21,157 nucleotides of DNA from Treponema sp. GTDB lineage: Bacteria > Spirochaetota > Spirochaetia > Treponematales > Breznakiellaceae. The translations under genes and the position numbers were made by a program. The DNA is taken from NCBI GenBank assembly GCA_031272575.1, contig JAISTO010000175.1, forward strand, positions 1-21,157, read 5' to 3'. Positions within the stretch are counted from its first letter, which is position 1. Every line of letters starts with the position of its first letter. Below the pieces are notes generated by a model. The model saw only the letters and a program-made list of their open reading frames with translations, was not told the DNA's origin and did no database searches. Shown here in pieces: positions 5,612-13,599 of this stretch.

Positions 5612-7550
5612 CGGGGCCCTTCTTTGCGTCGTCCTCCGGCTCTTCGTACTTGATCGCCCGCACGAGTTTGTTTTCGAGCACGAAGGTGACGGACTTGTAG
5701 TCGGAGTGGATTTCGTTCAGCGTGTCTTTGATGATCACCTTGACCCCGGAACAGACGCGGTCCGACGCGGACACCTTGCCCCGGATAGTGAGGTTTTCGA
5801 TCGTCAACTGGAGTTTGTCCACCTCCTCGGTTATGCGCCGCAGTTCCGCGGCCACTTCGATCACCTTTTCGTTTACTTCGGTCAACTGCGCCTCTTTGTC
5901 ATCGGGAAGGACCTTGCGCTGGCGCTTGATGTTCATGAGCGTTTTGAGCGTGTGCTGCATCTCCTCCAGTTGTTTTTCCGTTTCGATCTTGCTCTGCTTC
6001 AACTGCTCGATTTGATTTTTCATCTTGGGGTCTATGCCGACCTCGCAGATCGTTTCGCGGCCTATGCTGTTGCCGAGCACCTTCGCGTTGATCTCCTCGG
6101 TGGCGCGGAGATGCCCCCCCACGATGTGCGATTTTTTGCCCCCCTGACAGATGATCCGCTTGCTTGCGTCCACCTTGGAGCTCATGATCTCGTCCGTTGC
6201 CGACACCATGATCCCGGCCTCGATGTTCGCGTTTTCGATGAACTTCGCCCAGACCGAGCGGCTCGTCCGCACGAAGCCGCCGTTTTTCGCGTTGATGCCC
6301 TGGTGCACGATAATGTCGCCCTCCGCGTCCAGATTTGACTTGCCGACATTGCCGTTCACCTCGATGTTGCCGTCAGCCTTGATCGAGAAGTTATCGTCAA
6401 CATTGCCCTTTACCACCACCGTTCCGAGGAAGATGATGTTGCCGGTGTCCGCGCCGACCGTATCCAGTTCGAGGATAGGCTCCACATTGATTTTCGCGCC
6501 CACCAGCAGCACCTGGCCGTTTATGTCCGCGATGATCGTATCGCCGGCCTCGTTCAGGTGGACATTTTTGCCGTCCGGCATGGGGATGTCCTTCCCCTCT
6601 TTCGCGGGGATAAGTTTGCCCGTCACCGTTTTGCCGGGGACGCCCTGTTTGCAGGGCATTTTTTTTGCCAGAGGCTGATTTTGTAGCACGTTTTGAATGA
6701 CGTTCAATTCCTTGAAATCGACGTTGCCCTTTTCATCTTCTTTTAGTTTGACTTTGGTCTGATCGGTTTCGAAGTTGTACTCGATGTACGCGTTCGTGCC
6801 GTCCACCGGCGGGACCGCCTCGGCCACGAGCACTTTTTCGCGGTAGACCGGGTTGTCCACAAACTCGCGGATGGCGTCCTCTTTGATGCCGCAGGTGACG
6901 TAGTTGTTGCGCAGATAGGTGATGATGTCGTCGTAACTGAGGTCGGTGCCCCCGGGCCCGGGCTGGGTGACCGAGAGGAAGGCCCGCATATCGTCGCCGG
7001 TGATGTCGAGGTGGGGGGTGCTGTTGTTGCCCGGCCGGGGGTCGAAGTCCCCCACTTTGACGTATTCGCCCGCCTCGCGTTTCAGGGCCTCCGTGAAGGC
7101 GGCCTCGTCGATTCGGGTGACCGAGCGGAGGAGCAGGCGGCGGCGGGCGTCTTTTTCGTCGGGTTTTTTGCCGTGCCCCTTCGCGGGCAGCACCTTGATA
7201 AAGGCCCCGTCGAAACCGAGGTGCACGAAGATCTGGCCGTCACTGTCTTCGATGACGGCGCCCGCTTCCGCGGCGGCCGCTTCCACCTGGGCCGCGGCGG
7301 CGGCGGCCTTGCGGCCCTCGGCCCGCTCGTAGGCCTTTATGCGCCAGGTTTTTTTCCCCGCCCCGAGGAAACCGGCGGAGCCGCGCTCCACTACCTCGAA
7401 ATCGAGCCTGCGCCGCGGGATGTCGAGGAGCGTGGAGGCCTCCGCCGCCGCCGCCTCGAAGCTGACGCCCTCGGTTTCCACCACGCGGACGCCGCGGTCG
7501 AGAACGAGCCGTTCCCTGACGCGGCGCTGCAACTCGGGAAAATCGACCAT
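5592..7550 (-). CDS. fapA: FapA-type (DUF342) flagellar assembly protein with N-terminal Jag_N-like domain
   Basis: This 652-residue protein has the FapA/DUF342 layout. Residues about 1-75 resemble the Jag_N domain (EAAAAEASTLLDIPRRRLDF, then FLGAGKKTWRIKAYE). An Ala-rich linker follows to about 100. A central region has repeated glycine/aspartate turns (VVKGNVDDNFSIKADGNIEV, then NGNVGKSNLDAEGDIIVHQG) typical of the FapA beta-helix, near 380-430. A coiled coil at about 510-570 (IEQLKQSKIETEKQLEEMQ) precedes a C-terminal beta region ending near YKSVTFVLENKLVRAIKYEEP. In other bacteria DUF342 proteins act in flagellar placement or assembly, but the biochemical role is poorly known. It starts 6 nt after the fliA stop with a weak ribosome binding site, suggesting translational coupling to the sigma factor. 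The function is inferred from family and operon position. Confidence 0.85.
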   Translation of the reverse strand: MVDFPELQRRVRERLVLDRGVRVVETEGVSFEAAAAEASTLLDIPRRRLDFEVVERGSAGFLGAGKKTWRIKAYERAEGRKAAAAAAQVEAAAAEAGAVIEDSDGQIFVHLGFDGAFIKVLPAKGHGKKPDEKDARRRLLLRSVTRIDEAAFTEALKREAGEYVKVGDFDPRPGNNSTPHLDITGDDMRAFLSVTQPGPGGTDLSYDDIITYLRNNYVTCGIKEDAIREFVDNPVYREKVLVAEAVPPVDGTNAYIEYNFETDQTKVKLKEDEKGNVDFKELNVIQNVLQNQPLAKKMPCKQGVPGKTVTGKLIPAKEGKDIPMPDGKNVHLNEAGDTIIADINGQVLLVGAKINVEPILELDTVGADTGNIIFLGTVVVKGNVDDNFSIKADGNIEVNGNVGKSNLDAEGDIIVHQGINAKNGGFVRTSRSVWAKFIENANIEAGIMVSATDEIMSSKVDASKRIICQGGKKSHIVGGHLRATEEINAKVLGNSIGRETICEVGIDPKMKNQIEQLKQSKIETEKQLEEMQHTLKTLMNIKRQRKVLPDDKEAQLTEVNEKVIEVAAELRRITEEVDKLQLTIENLTIRGKVSASDRVCSGVKVIIKDTLNEIHSDYKSVTFVLENKLVRAIKYEEPEDDAKKGPDGRTAD

Positions 7551-7556
7551 GGCGCC

Positions 7557-8396
7557 CTACATGATCCCCCGCCGCGAGTTTTTCAGTTTGCCCCGCAGCC
7601 GCAGGATCGCCTTCGTGTGCAACTGCGACACCCGCGATTCCGTTACCTCGAGGACCTGCCCTATCTCTTTGAGGGTAAGGTCTTCGTAGTAGTAGAGCAC
7701 GAGGATTTTTTTCTCTTTGTCGGGAAGTTCGCTGAGCGCCTCCGATATGACGCGGCGGATTTCGTCCCGCTCGGCGATGACCTCCGGGTTCAAACTGGAG
7801 GGGGCCTCGAGGCTGTCCACCACGGATATCTTGTCGTTGTCATCCCCGGTGAACCAGACGTCGTTCATGGACACGATCGACGCGCCGGAGACTTTGCGCA
7901 TCATCTTCTGGTAGTCGCTGTCGCTCAGGCCCATCTCGGCCGCGATCTCCTGATCGGTGGCCGGCTTTCCGAGCCGGGCCTCGAGTGAGCCTATCGTGGA
8001 TTCGAGTTCCTTCGCGGTCTGGCGTACCGAGCGGGGCACCCAGTCGATGCTCCGCAGTTCGTCGAAGATCGCGCCCCGGATGCGGGTAACCGCGTAGGTC
8101 TTGAATTTGACCTTTTTGTCCGGGTCGAACTTGTCGATCGCGTCGAGAAGCCCGAACACGCCGAAGCCGACCAGATCGTCGTACTCGACGCTGTGAGGCA
8201 TGGTTACCGCGATCTTGCCCGCCACATACTTGACGAGCGGCGCATACTGCTTGATGAAGGCCTCCCGCAGTGCGGGATCCCGCGTCTTGTAGTACTCGCG
8301 CCAGCGATCGTCTTCTGTGTCTTCTGTTTCAGGAAGGCCCTGCGCCGCAGCGCCGTCCTGATCGTTCCGGTCATCCGGGGAGATGTTTTTCCCCAT
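7557..8396 (-). CDS. fliA: Flagellar RNA polymerase sigma factor FliA/WhiG (sigma-28 family)
   Basis: This 279-residue sigma factor directs transcription of late flagellar genes. Region 2 is clear around residues 65-125 (YDDLVGFGVFGLLDAIDKFD, then FKTYAVTRIRGAIFDELR and DWVPRSVR, the FliA/WhiG hallmark). Region 3 follows (ARLGKPATDQEIAAEMGLS). Region 4 is near 220-270 (LPDKEKKILVLYYYEDLTL, then KEIGQVLEVTESRVSQLH). The N-terminal 30 residues are acidic and poorly conserved. The ATG has AGAGGG six nt upstream and lies 2 nt after the stop of the preceding gene. It is in the main export operon, so its own expression depends on the upstream fliO promoter unless an internal one exists. No anti-sigma factor gene (flgM) is in the window. 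Confidence 0.95.
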   Translation of the reverse strand: MGKNISPDDRNDQDGAAAQGLPETEDTEDDRWREYYKTRDPALREAFIKQYAPLVKYVAGKIAVTMPHSVEYDDLVGFGVFGLLDAIDKFDPDKKVKFKTYAVTRIRGAIFDELRSIDWVPRSVRQTAKELESTIGSLEARLGKPATDQEIAAEMGLSDSDYQKMMRKVSGASIVSMNDVWFTGDDNDKISVVDSLEAPSSLNPEVIAERDEIRRVISEALSELPDKEKKILVLYYYEDLTLKEIGQVLEVTESRVSQLHTKAILRLRGKLKNSRRGIM

Positions 8397-8398
8397 AG

Positions 8399-9076
8399 TT
8401 ATCCCTCTTCCTGCCTTAATTTTGTTCGTATCGCTTCGGCCAAATGCTTCGGATCCGTGCCGTCGAACGCGCCCGCTTTTCGCTTGCCGCCGCCCGCCGC
8501 GGCAGGCTCCGGAGCAAGGGCGGTCGTGTACCCGCCGGCTCCGCCGCCCTGCAGCCCGCCCCGGCTCCCCTCCAGCGAGGAGAAGGCCCCGGCCAGGCTG
8601 TCGAGGCTCGGAAGCCCCTCGCTTTCCGGCAGCGCCGCCGGCGCCGCTGTAGACGGCGCTGTGGGCGCCGCTTCAGACGTAACTCCAGTATAGCGCGCCG
8701 CGTCATTTTCGTCTAGTATGGTACCCCCCGCTCCGGCAGCGCCGCCGTCCGCCGCGCCCCCGTCGAGCAGTTCCGCATACGAGAGGCCCGCTTCAGCGCT
8801 ATCCTCCTGTATGTTGACCAGTTGCCCATAGGCCGCGTCCGCGTCCGCGACGTCCGTATCCGCGGCGCCTATATCCGCGGCATCTTCCGGAGCGGTGAGT
8901 TCCGGGAGGAATTTTTTCACCAGGGTCTGCAAAAGCAGCGCAAGGGTGAAAAAGACCGCGGCGAACACGAAGGCCCAGAGGAGCGCCTTCGGGAAGCCCT
9001 TGCTTATAAGCCCCAGGAGCAGGGAAAGCGCAAACGCGAGGGCGGCCGCGATGCCGCCCGCCTTAAAGTTCAACAT
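8399..9076 (-). CDS. Two-TM membrane protein of the flagellar operon, function unknown
   Basis: This 225-residue protein lies between flhG and fliA, where Treponema-type flagellar operons carry a small membrane protein. Residues 8-24 and about 31-53 are two hydrophobic segments (IAAALAFALSLLLGLIS and WAFVFAAVFFTLALLLQTLV) separated by a short basic turn. A long acidic, Ala/Gly-rich, probably disordered cytoplasmic region follows. The C-terminus is a distinct helix, DPKHLAEAIRTKLRQEEG, which looks like the conserved functional end. It starts 11 nt after flhG and ends 2 nt before fliA. No enzymatic motif is seen. A role in export or motility is inferred only from position. Confidence 0.75.
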   Translation of the reverse strand: MLNFKAGGIAAALAFALSLLLGLISKGFPKALLWAFVFAAVFFTLALLLQTLVKKFLPELTAPEDAADIGAADTDVADADAAYGQLVNIQEDSAEAGLSYAELLDGGAADGGAAGAGGTILDENDAARYTGVTSEAAPTAPSTAAPAALPESEGLPSLDSLAGAFSSLEGSRGGLQGGGAGGYTTALAPEPAAAGGGKRKAGAFDGTDPKHLAEAIRTKLRQEEG

Positions 9077-9087
9077 GATCGCGCTGT

Positions 9088-10023
9088 CTAGCCCCCGAAA
9101 ATGCGCCGCATACGGCTCGAGATGCCCGGGGCGTCGGGCAGGTCTGTTTTTTCAAGCCGGCTGACGATGTGCTGAACGCAGGTCGAGGCCTTGCAGCGCG
9201 GCGCGGTGACCATGAAGGGCTTCTGGCGCAGCACCGACTGCGCGACCATGGCGTCGTCGAAGATGAAGCCCAGATAATCCACTTTAAGATTGAGGAACTG
9301 CCCCGCGATGCTCGTCATGCGGTCGGCCACCTTTTTGGCGTCCCCCGCGCTCTTGACGCGGTTGACCACGAGTTTGAGCCCCATGTTGAGGTTGTCGATC
9401 TCGGCCGCTATCACCTTGATGATGCCGTACGCGTCCGTAATCGCCGTGGGCTCCGGCGTCGTGATGATCACCGCGTCGTCCGCCGCCGCGATGAAGTCGA
9501 GGACGTTGCTCGAGATGCCCGCGCTCGTATCGATGATGATGATATCCGCGTTGGAGAGGGTGTCCAGTTCATCAATGAAGTTTTGCCGCTCGTCGTCCGA
9601 GAGGTTGGCGATCTTCGAGAAGCCGGAGGCCCCGGCCACTATGGAGATGCCGTACTCGGTGTCCACCATGATTTCCCGCATGGTCTTCTGCTTGCGGATA
9701 ACATGGTAGAGGTTGTACTTGGGGATCATATTCAACATGACATTGACATTGGCGAGCCCCAGGTCCGCATCCATAACGATGACCTTTTTGCCCATGCGGG
9801 CGTAGGCCAGGGCCATGTTGACCGAGACGTTGGTCTTGCCCACGCCCCCCTTCCCGCTCGTAACGGTGATGATGCGGGTCCTGCGGGTGCGCGCCGGAGC
9901 CGGCCCCGCCCCCAGGGTAAGGCTATCCTTCCCCAGTTCTACCAGGGGTTTGCCGGTTTCGTCCCGCTCCTTGCTGTTCCCCTGCCGCATGAGTATGCGC
10001 AGTTTTTCCGCCTGATCTTCCAT
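9088..10023 (-). CDS. flhG: Flagellar number regulator FlhG/YlxH (MinD-like ATPase)
   Basis: FlhG is a MinD/ParA-type ATPase that controls flagellar number and activates the FlhF GTPase. The N-terminus has DQAEKLR at residues 3-9, matching the FlhF-activating DQAxxLR helix of FlhG. The deviant Walker A motif is KGGVGKT at residues 58-64, followed by VIVMDADLGLANVNVML and a Walker B region IIIIDTSAGI near 155. The C-terminus (SRMRRIFGG) is short and basic and may act as a membrane-targeting tail. The length of 311 residues is normal. Its ATG overlaps the flhF stop by one base, so the partners are translationally coupled. Confidence 0.94.
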   Translation of the reverse strand: MEDQAEKLRILMRQGNSKERDETGKPLVELGKDSLTLGAGPAPARTRRTRIITVTSGKGGVGKTNVSVNMALAYARMGKKVIVMDADLGLANVNVMLNMIPKYNLYHVIRKQKTMREIMVDTEYGISIVAGASGFSKIANLSDDERQNFIDELDTLSNADIIIIDTSAGISSNVLDFIAAADDAVIITTPEPTAITDAYGIIKVIAAEIDNLNMGLKLVVNRVKSAGDAKKVADRMTSIAGQFLNLKVDYLGFIFDDAMVAQSVLRQKPFMVTAPRCKASTCVQHIVSRLEKTDLPDAPGISSRMRRIFGG

Positions 10024-11408
10024 TATGCCGCCGCGCCGAAACGCTCCTCCAGTTTAGATCTGCTGACGGTGAACCCGTCGAGCCGTTCCAGTAATGATAG
10101 CGCATTCGCCGTCTGTATGTCTACCGGTGTCTGGCCGTGGCAGAGGTACACGATGGGTTTTTGTTTTTCCCACATAACGGAGAGGATATTGCCCGCGTGC
10201 ATGGTCTCGTCAAGTTTGGTGACGATAAGCGCCCGGGGGTTGAAGGGCTCGAAGCGCGTGACGATTTCGCTGAGATCGCGGGTTTTGGTCGTGACGGACG
10301 CCACCAGAAAGGTCTCGGCGCGGGACCCGCAGGCGCTGAGCAGTTTCTGCATGGTCTGTAGTTCGCCGCCGTCATGGGGGCTGCGGCCCGTCGTGTCCAC
10401 CAGGATGAGGTCGGTGTGGCGGGCCTTTTCCACGAGGACGCGCTGCAGTTCCACCGCCTCGGACGCGAGGTAGGTGGGGCACTTGAGGATATCCCCGTAG
10501 GTTTCCAACTGCTGGCGCGCGCTTATGCGGTACGAGTCGGTGGTGACGAGCGCGATCTTTTGCAGGGGGCGGCCGTTGTTTCGGTCGATGGCGAGGGCCG
10601 TCGCCAGTTTGGCGATCGTCGTCGTCTTGCCCACGCCGGTGGGCCCCACCAGGATGATCACGCGGGGGCGGCGGGCATAGCGCTCGTCCCTCTGGTAAAA
10701 GGTGATATCCTCGCCCAGCATGAAGAGGAGTTTTTTCTGCATTTTCTCCAGATTGTCCAAATCCTCCATCGTGCATTCGGCGCGGAGCCGCTCGAGCAGA
10801 TTTTTTTTATAGGATGATGAAAAGTCGTTTTCCTCGAGGAGTTCGTCGAGGCGGCCGAGTGAGGGGTGCGCCTCACGGGGCGCCTTTTGCGCCTCGACGC
10901 TCTCGCGGAGGGAGCGCATCTCGGCAAAGAGGCGCTGCATGGACGCCTCCGCTTCGGCGGCGCCGGCAGCAGGGGGGGGCGGCGGCGGCGCCGGCTGGGC
11001 CTGCGGCCGCGGCGCGGCGTTGCGCGCGAGCGCCGCCAGGATGATGTTCTGCTTTTGCAGCTCCAACGCGGCGCCGCGCAGGGGGGCCCGGAGCGCCGCC
11101 TGCGTGTTTTGCGCCCCCCTCGCGATGCCGCCCTCCTTGAGGATGGCCGCGGTGAGGGCCAGCGCGTCGGAGGTGGAGGCCGTCTCCGAGGCGGCGGCCG
11201 CCGCCGTCAGGGGGGGGGCGTTGGACGCCGGCTGGGCATTTGTGGGGATGTAGCCCTGCATCTCGACCACCTCACGGCCCCCGAAGCCGAAGATGCCGCC
11301 CCTGCGGGTATGCTTGCGGCCCAAAATAAGGGCCCGGTCCCCGTACTTCTCGCGGATCTTCGCCTGGCACTCGTCGATGGTGCGGCCTTCTTCAGTAAAT
11401 ATTTCCAT
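10023..11408 (-). CDS. flhF: Flagellar biosynthesis SRP-type GTPase FlhF
   Basis: FlhF is a signal-recognition-particle-type GTPase that sets where flagella form. The N-terminal B domain (MEIFTEEGRTIDECQAKIRE, then LILGRKHTRRGGIFGFGGRE) occupies about residues 1-55. A long Ala/Pro-rich linker runs to about 165. The NG domain has the P-loop GPTGVGKTTT with Lys261, DSYRISARQQLETYG, the G3 motif VDTTGRSPHDGGE and the base-recognition motif TKLDET. The length of 461 residues is within the family range. Its ATG shares one base with the flhA stop, and its own stop shares one base with the flhG start. Confidence 0.95.
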   Translation of the reverse strand: MEIFTEEGRTIDECQAKIREKYGDRALILGRKHTRRGGIFGFGGREVVEMQGYIPTNAQPASNAPPLTAAAAASETASTSDALALTAAILKEGGIARGAQNTQAALRAPLRGAALELQKQNIILAALARNAAPRPQAQPAPPPPPPAAGAAEAEASMQRLFAEMRSLRESVEAQKAPREAHPSLGRLDELLEENDFSSSYKKNLLERLRAECTMEDLDNLEKMQKKLLFMLGEDITFYQRDERYARRPRVIILVGPTGVGKTTTIAKLATALAIDRNNGRPLQKIALVTTDSYRISARQQLETYGDILKCPTYLASEAVELQRVLVEKARHTDLILVDTTGRSPHDGGELQTMQKLLSACGSRAETFLVASVTTKTRDLSEIVTRFEPFNPRALIVTKLDETMHAGNILSVMWEKQKPIVYLCHGQTPVDIQTANALSLLERLDGFTVSRSKLEERFGAAA

Positions 11409-13561
11409 TATGCGTTCTCTCCTTCGAGGGTAATTACCCCGATAGACTCAACTTTATAGTCCTGCGTTATTTCCGTTACGGCGAGCACCGGCACCTCGGG
11501 CAGTTCCCGCTCGAGCGCGGAGCGGACCAGATGCCGCGCCTGCTCGGAGCAGAGGAGCACCGGGAAGTAGCCCTGCTGCTGCACGGCCGCGATCGCCTTG
11601 CTGGCCGCGTGTATCCAGCGCTTCTGCATATCCGGCGCGAGCGCGCAGAAGGTGTCGCCTGCGCTCGTCTCATGGCCGCTGCTGATGATCGCGGCCTCGA
11701 GGCTCTGGTCGATGGTGAGCACATGGAGCATGCGGTTCTCGTCCGCGAAGCGGGCGCAGATCTGGCTGCCGAGGGCCTGCCGCGCCTTTTCCACGAGGAA
11801 GCGGGTATTCTTGACCGAGGGGGCGTAGTCGGCGATCGTTTCGAGGATGCTCACCAGATTCCGTATCGACACCTTTTCGGCGAGGAGCCCCTGCAGCACC
11901 TTCTGCACGTCCCCCACATTGAAGCCCTCGTTCCGGTTGGCCAGGTCGGGCGGCACGAGGACCTCGTTGACGACCGCCGGGTAGTTCTTTTTCACCTCGT
12001 TGAGCATCTCGTCAGTCTCCTGGCGGCCGAGGAGCTCCGCGGCATGGCGCTTGATGATCTCGGTGAGGTGCGTCGCGATAATCGACGGCGGGTCGATCAC
12101 CGTGTAGCCGGCGCGTTCCGCCTCGTCGCGGCGCTCCTCGCCTATCCAGACGGCCGGCAGCCCGAAGGCCGGGTCCACCGTCTTCTCGCCGGCGATCTCC
12201 TCGCGCACCGGCCCGTTGGCCAGGCAGAGGAACGAGCCGGGCCGCAGGGTCCCCCGCCCCACATCGACCCCATGTATCTTGAAGCAGTACTCGCTCGCCT
12301 CAAGGAGCATGTTGTCGATTATGCGGATCATGGGGATGACTATACCCAGTTCGAGCGCGGTCTGGCGCCGCACCCCCTTGACCCGCTCGAGGAGGTCCGC
12401 GCCTTTTTCTTTATCCACCAGGGGGATGAGACTGTAGCCCAACTCGAGGGAGAGCACATCGTAGGGCAGGGTATGCGCGATCTCCTCGGTTTCCGGCCTC
12501 GTCTGCGCCTTGCCCTCCGCGTCTTTCATCATGGTGCTGAAACGCTGCTCCTTCTGCTTGACACGGCCCAGGCGGTACGCGTTGTAGCCCACGAGGCCGG
12601 CGAGGGGGGCAAGCACATACCAGGGGAAGCCCGGCAGGAAGCAGAGCACCCCCATGACCCCCGCGCAGATCCAGTAGATGCGGGCATCGGACGAAAACTG
12701 CTTCGCCACCTGCTCGCTGAGGTTCCCGGGGGCCGCGGCGCGCGTCACCACGATGCCCATGGCGGTGGACACGAGGAGCCCGGGGAACTGCGAGAGCAGG
12801 CCATCTCCAATCGAGAAGCGCGTGTATACCCCCGCCACATCCGCGAGGTTTTCCCCATGGATCGCCACCCCGATGATGATCCCCCCGAGGATGTTCACGA
12901 TGGTGCTGAAGATGCCGAACTTGACGTTGCCTGACACGAACTTGCTTGCGCCGTCCATGGACCCGTAAAAATCAGACTCCTGCTGCACCTCTATCTTGCG
13001 CCGCGAGGCCTCCTCCTGGGTGATCGCGTTGGAACTGTACTCCGTGTCGATCGCCATGAACTTCTGCGGCATGGCGTCCAGGGTGAAGCGCGCCGCCACC
13101 TCCGAGATGCGGGTAGCCCCCTTCGTGATGACCACCGCCTGCACGACGAAGATCATGATGAAGATGACAAAGCCCACGACGAGGCCGGTGAGCCCCGAAG
13201 CGCCGGTCACGAAGCGCGAGAACGCGTTCACCATGCGGCCATCGAACGCGGCCCCCTTCGTGAGGATGAGCCTCGTGGAGGACACGTTGAGCGCGAGGCT
13301 GAACACGTTCACTACGAGGAGCACCCAGGGGAAGAGGCTGAAATCCGTCGCCTTCCGCGAGTAGAGTACGATGAGGAGGATCAGGATCGCGAGGAGCAGG
13401 TTCAGCGCCATGAGCGCGTCCAGCAGCACCGTCGGCAGCGGGATCACGAGCATCATTACGATCATGATCGCGGCCAGCGGCAGCGTCGCGTCTTTCACCG
13501 CCCCCCATGCGCTCCGCACACTCAGCGCGGGTGCGGGCGCGGGGGCCGCTATGTCAGCCAT
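11408..13561 (-). CDS. flhA: Flagellar export-gate protein FlhA
   Basis: FlhA forms the nonameric export-gate ring and uses the proton-motive force. The N-terminal half has about eight membrane segments, beginning LPLAAIMIVMMLVIPLPTVL near residue 27. The conserved cytoplasmic FHIPEP loop is near 150-190 (RISEVAARFTLDAMPQKFMA, then IDTEYSSNAITQEEASRR). The C-terminal half is the soluble docking domain for chaperone-substrate complexes. The loop reads KFMAIDTEYSSNAI where many bacteria have KQMAIDADLNAGLI, which I take as a lineage-type variation. AAGGAAGGTG lies a few nt before the ATG, fixing the start. The 38-nt gap from flhB is one of the larger gaps in the operon. The 717-residue length is normal. 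Confidence 0.96.
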   Translation of the reverse strand: MADIAAPAPAPALSVRSAWGAVKDATLPLAAIMIVMMLVIPLPTVLLDALMALNLLLAILILLIVLYSRKATDFSLFPWVLLVVNVFSLALNVSSTRLILTKGAAFDGRMVNAFSRFVTGASGLTGLVVGFVIFIMIFVVQAVVITKGATRISEVAARFTLDAMPQKFMAIDTEYSSNAITQEEASRRKIEVQQESDFYGSMDGASKFVSGNVKFGIFSTIVNILGGIIIGVAIHGENLADVAGVYTRFSIGDGLLSQFPGLLVSTAMGIVVTRAAAPGNLSEQVAKQFSSDARIYWICAGVMGVLCFLPGFPWYVLAPLAGLVGYNAYRLGRVKQKEQRFSTMMKDAEGKAQTRPETEEIAHTLPYDVLSLELGYSLIPLVDKEKGADLLERVKGVRRQTALELGIVIPMIRIIDNMLLEASEYCFKIHGVDVGRGTLRPGSFLCLANGPVREEIAGEKTVDPAFGLPAVWIGEERRDEAERAGYTVIDPPSIIATHLTEIIKRHAAELLGRQETDEMLNEVKKNYPAVVNEVLVPPDLANRNEGFNVGDVQKVLQGLLAEKVSIRNLVSILETIADYAPSVKNTRFLVEKARQALGSQICARFADENRMLHVLTIDQSLEAAIISSGHETSAGDTFCALAPDMQKRWIHAASKAIAAVQQQGYFPVLLCSEQARHLVRSALERELPEVPVLAVTEITQDYKVESIGVITLEGENA

Positions 13562-13599
13562 GTTTCACCTTCCTTTGGGTGGACGGTGGACGTCCGACC

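Noticed and set aside
9169..12934. Long open frames on the plus strand opposite flhG/flhF and flhA
   Set aside because: These are composition shadows in GC-rich DNA, fully antisense to clear flagellar genes and rich in Arg, His, Asp and Val without recognisable domains.
13557..13572. TGTTTCACCTTC as a possible parS half-site (also TTGTTTCACTGG near 17729-17742)
   Set aside because: parS is a palindrome of TGTTTCACGTGAAACA type. Only one half matches and the other arm is absent in both places.
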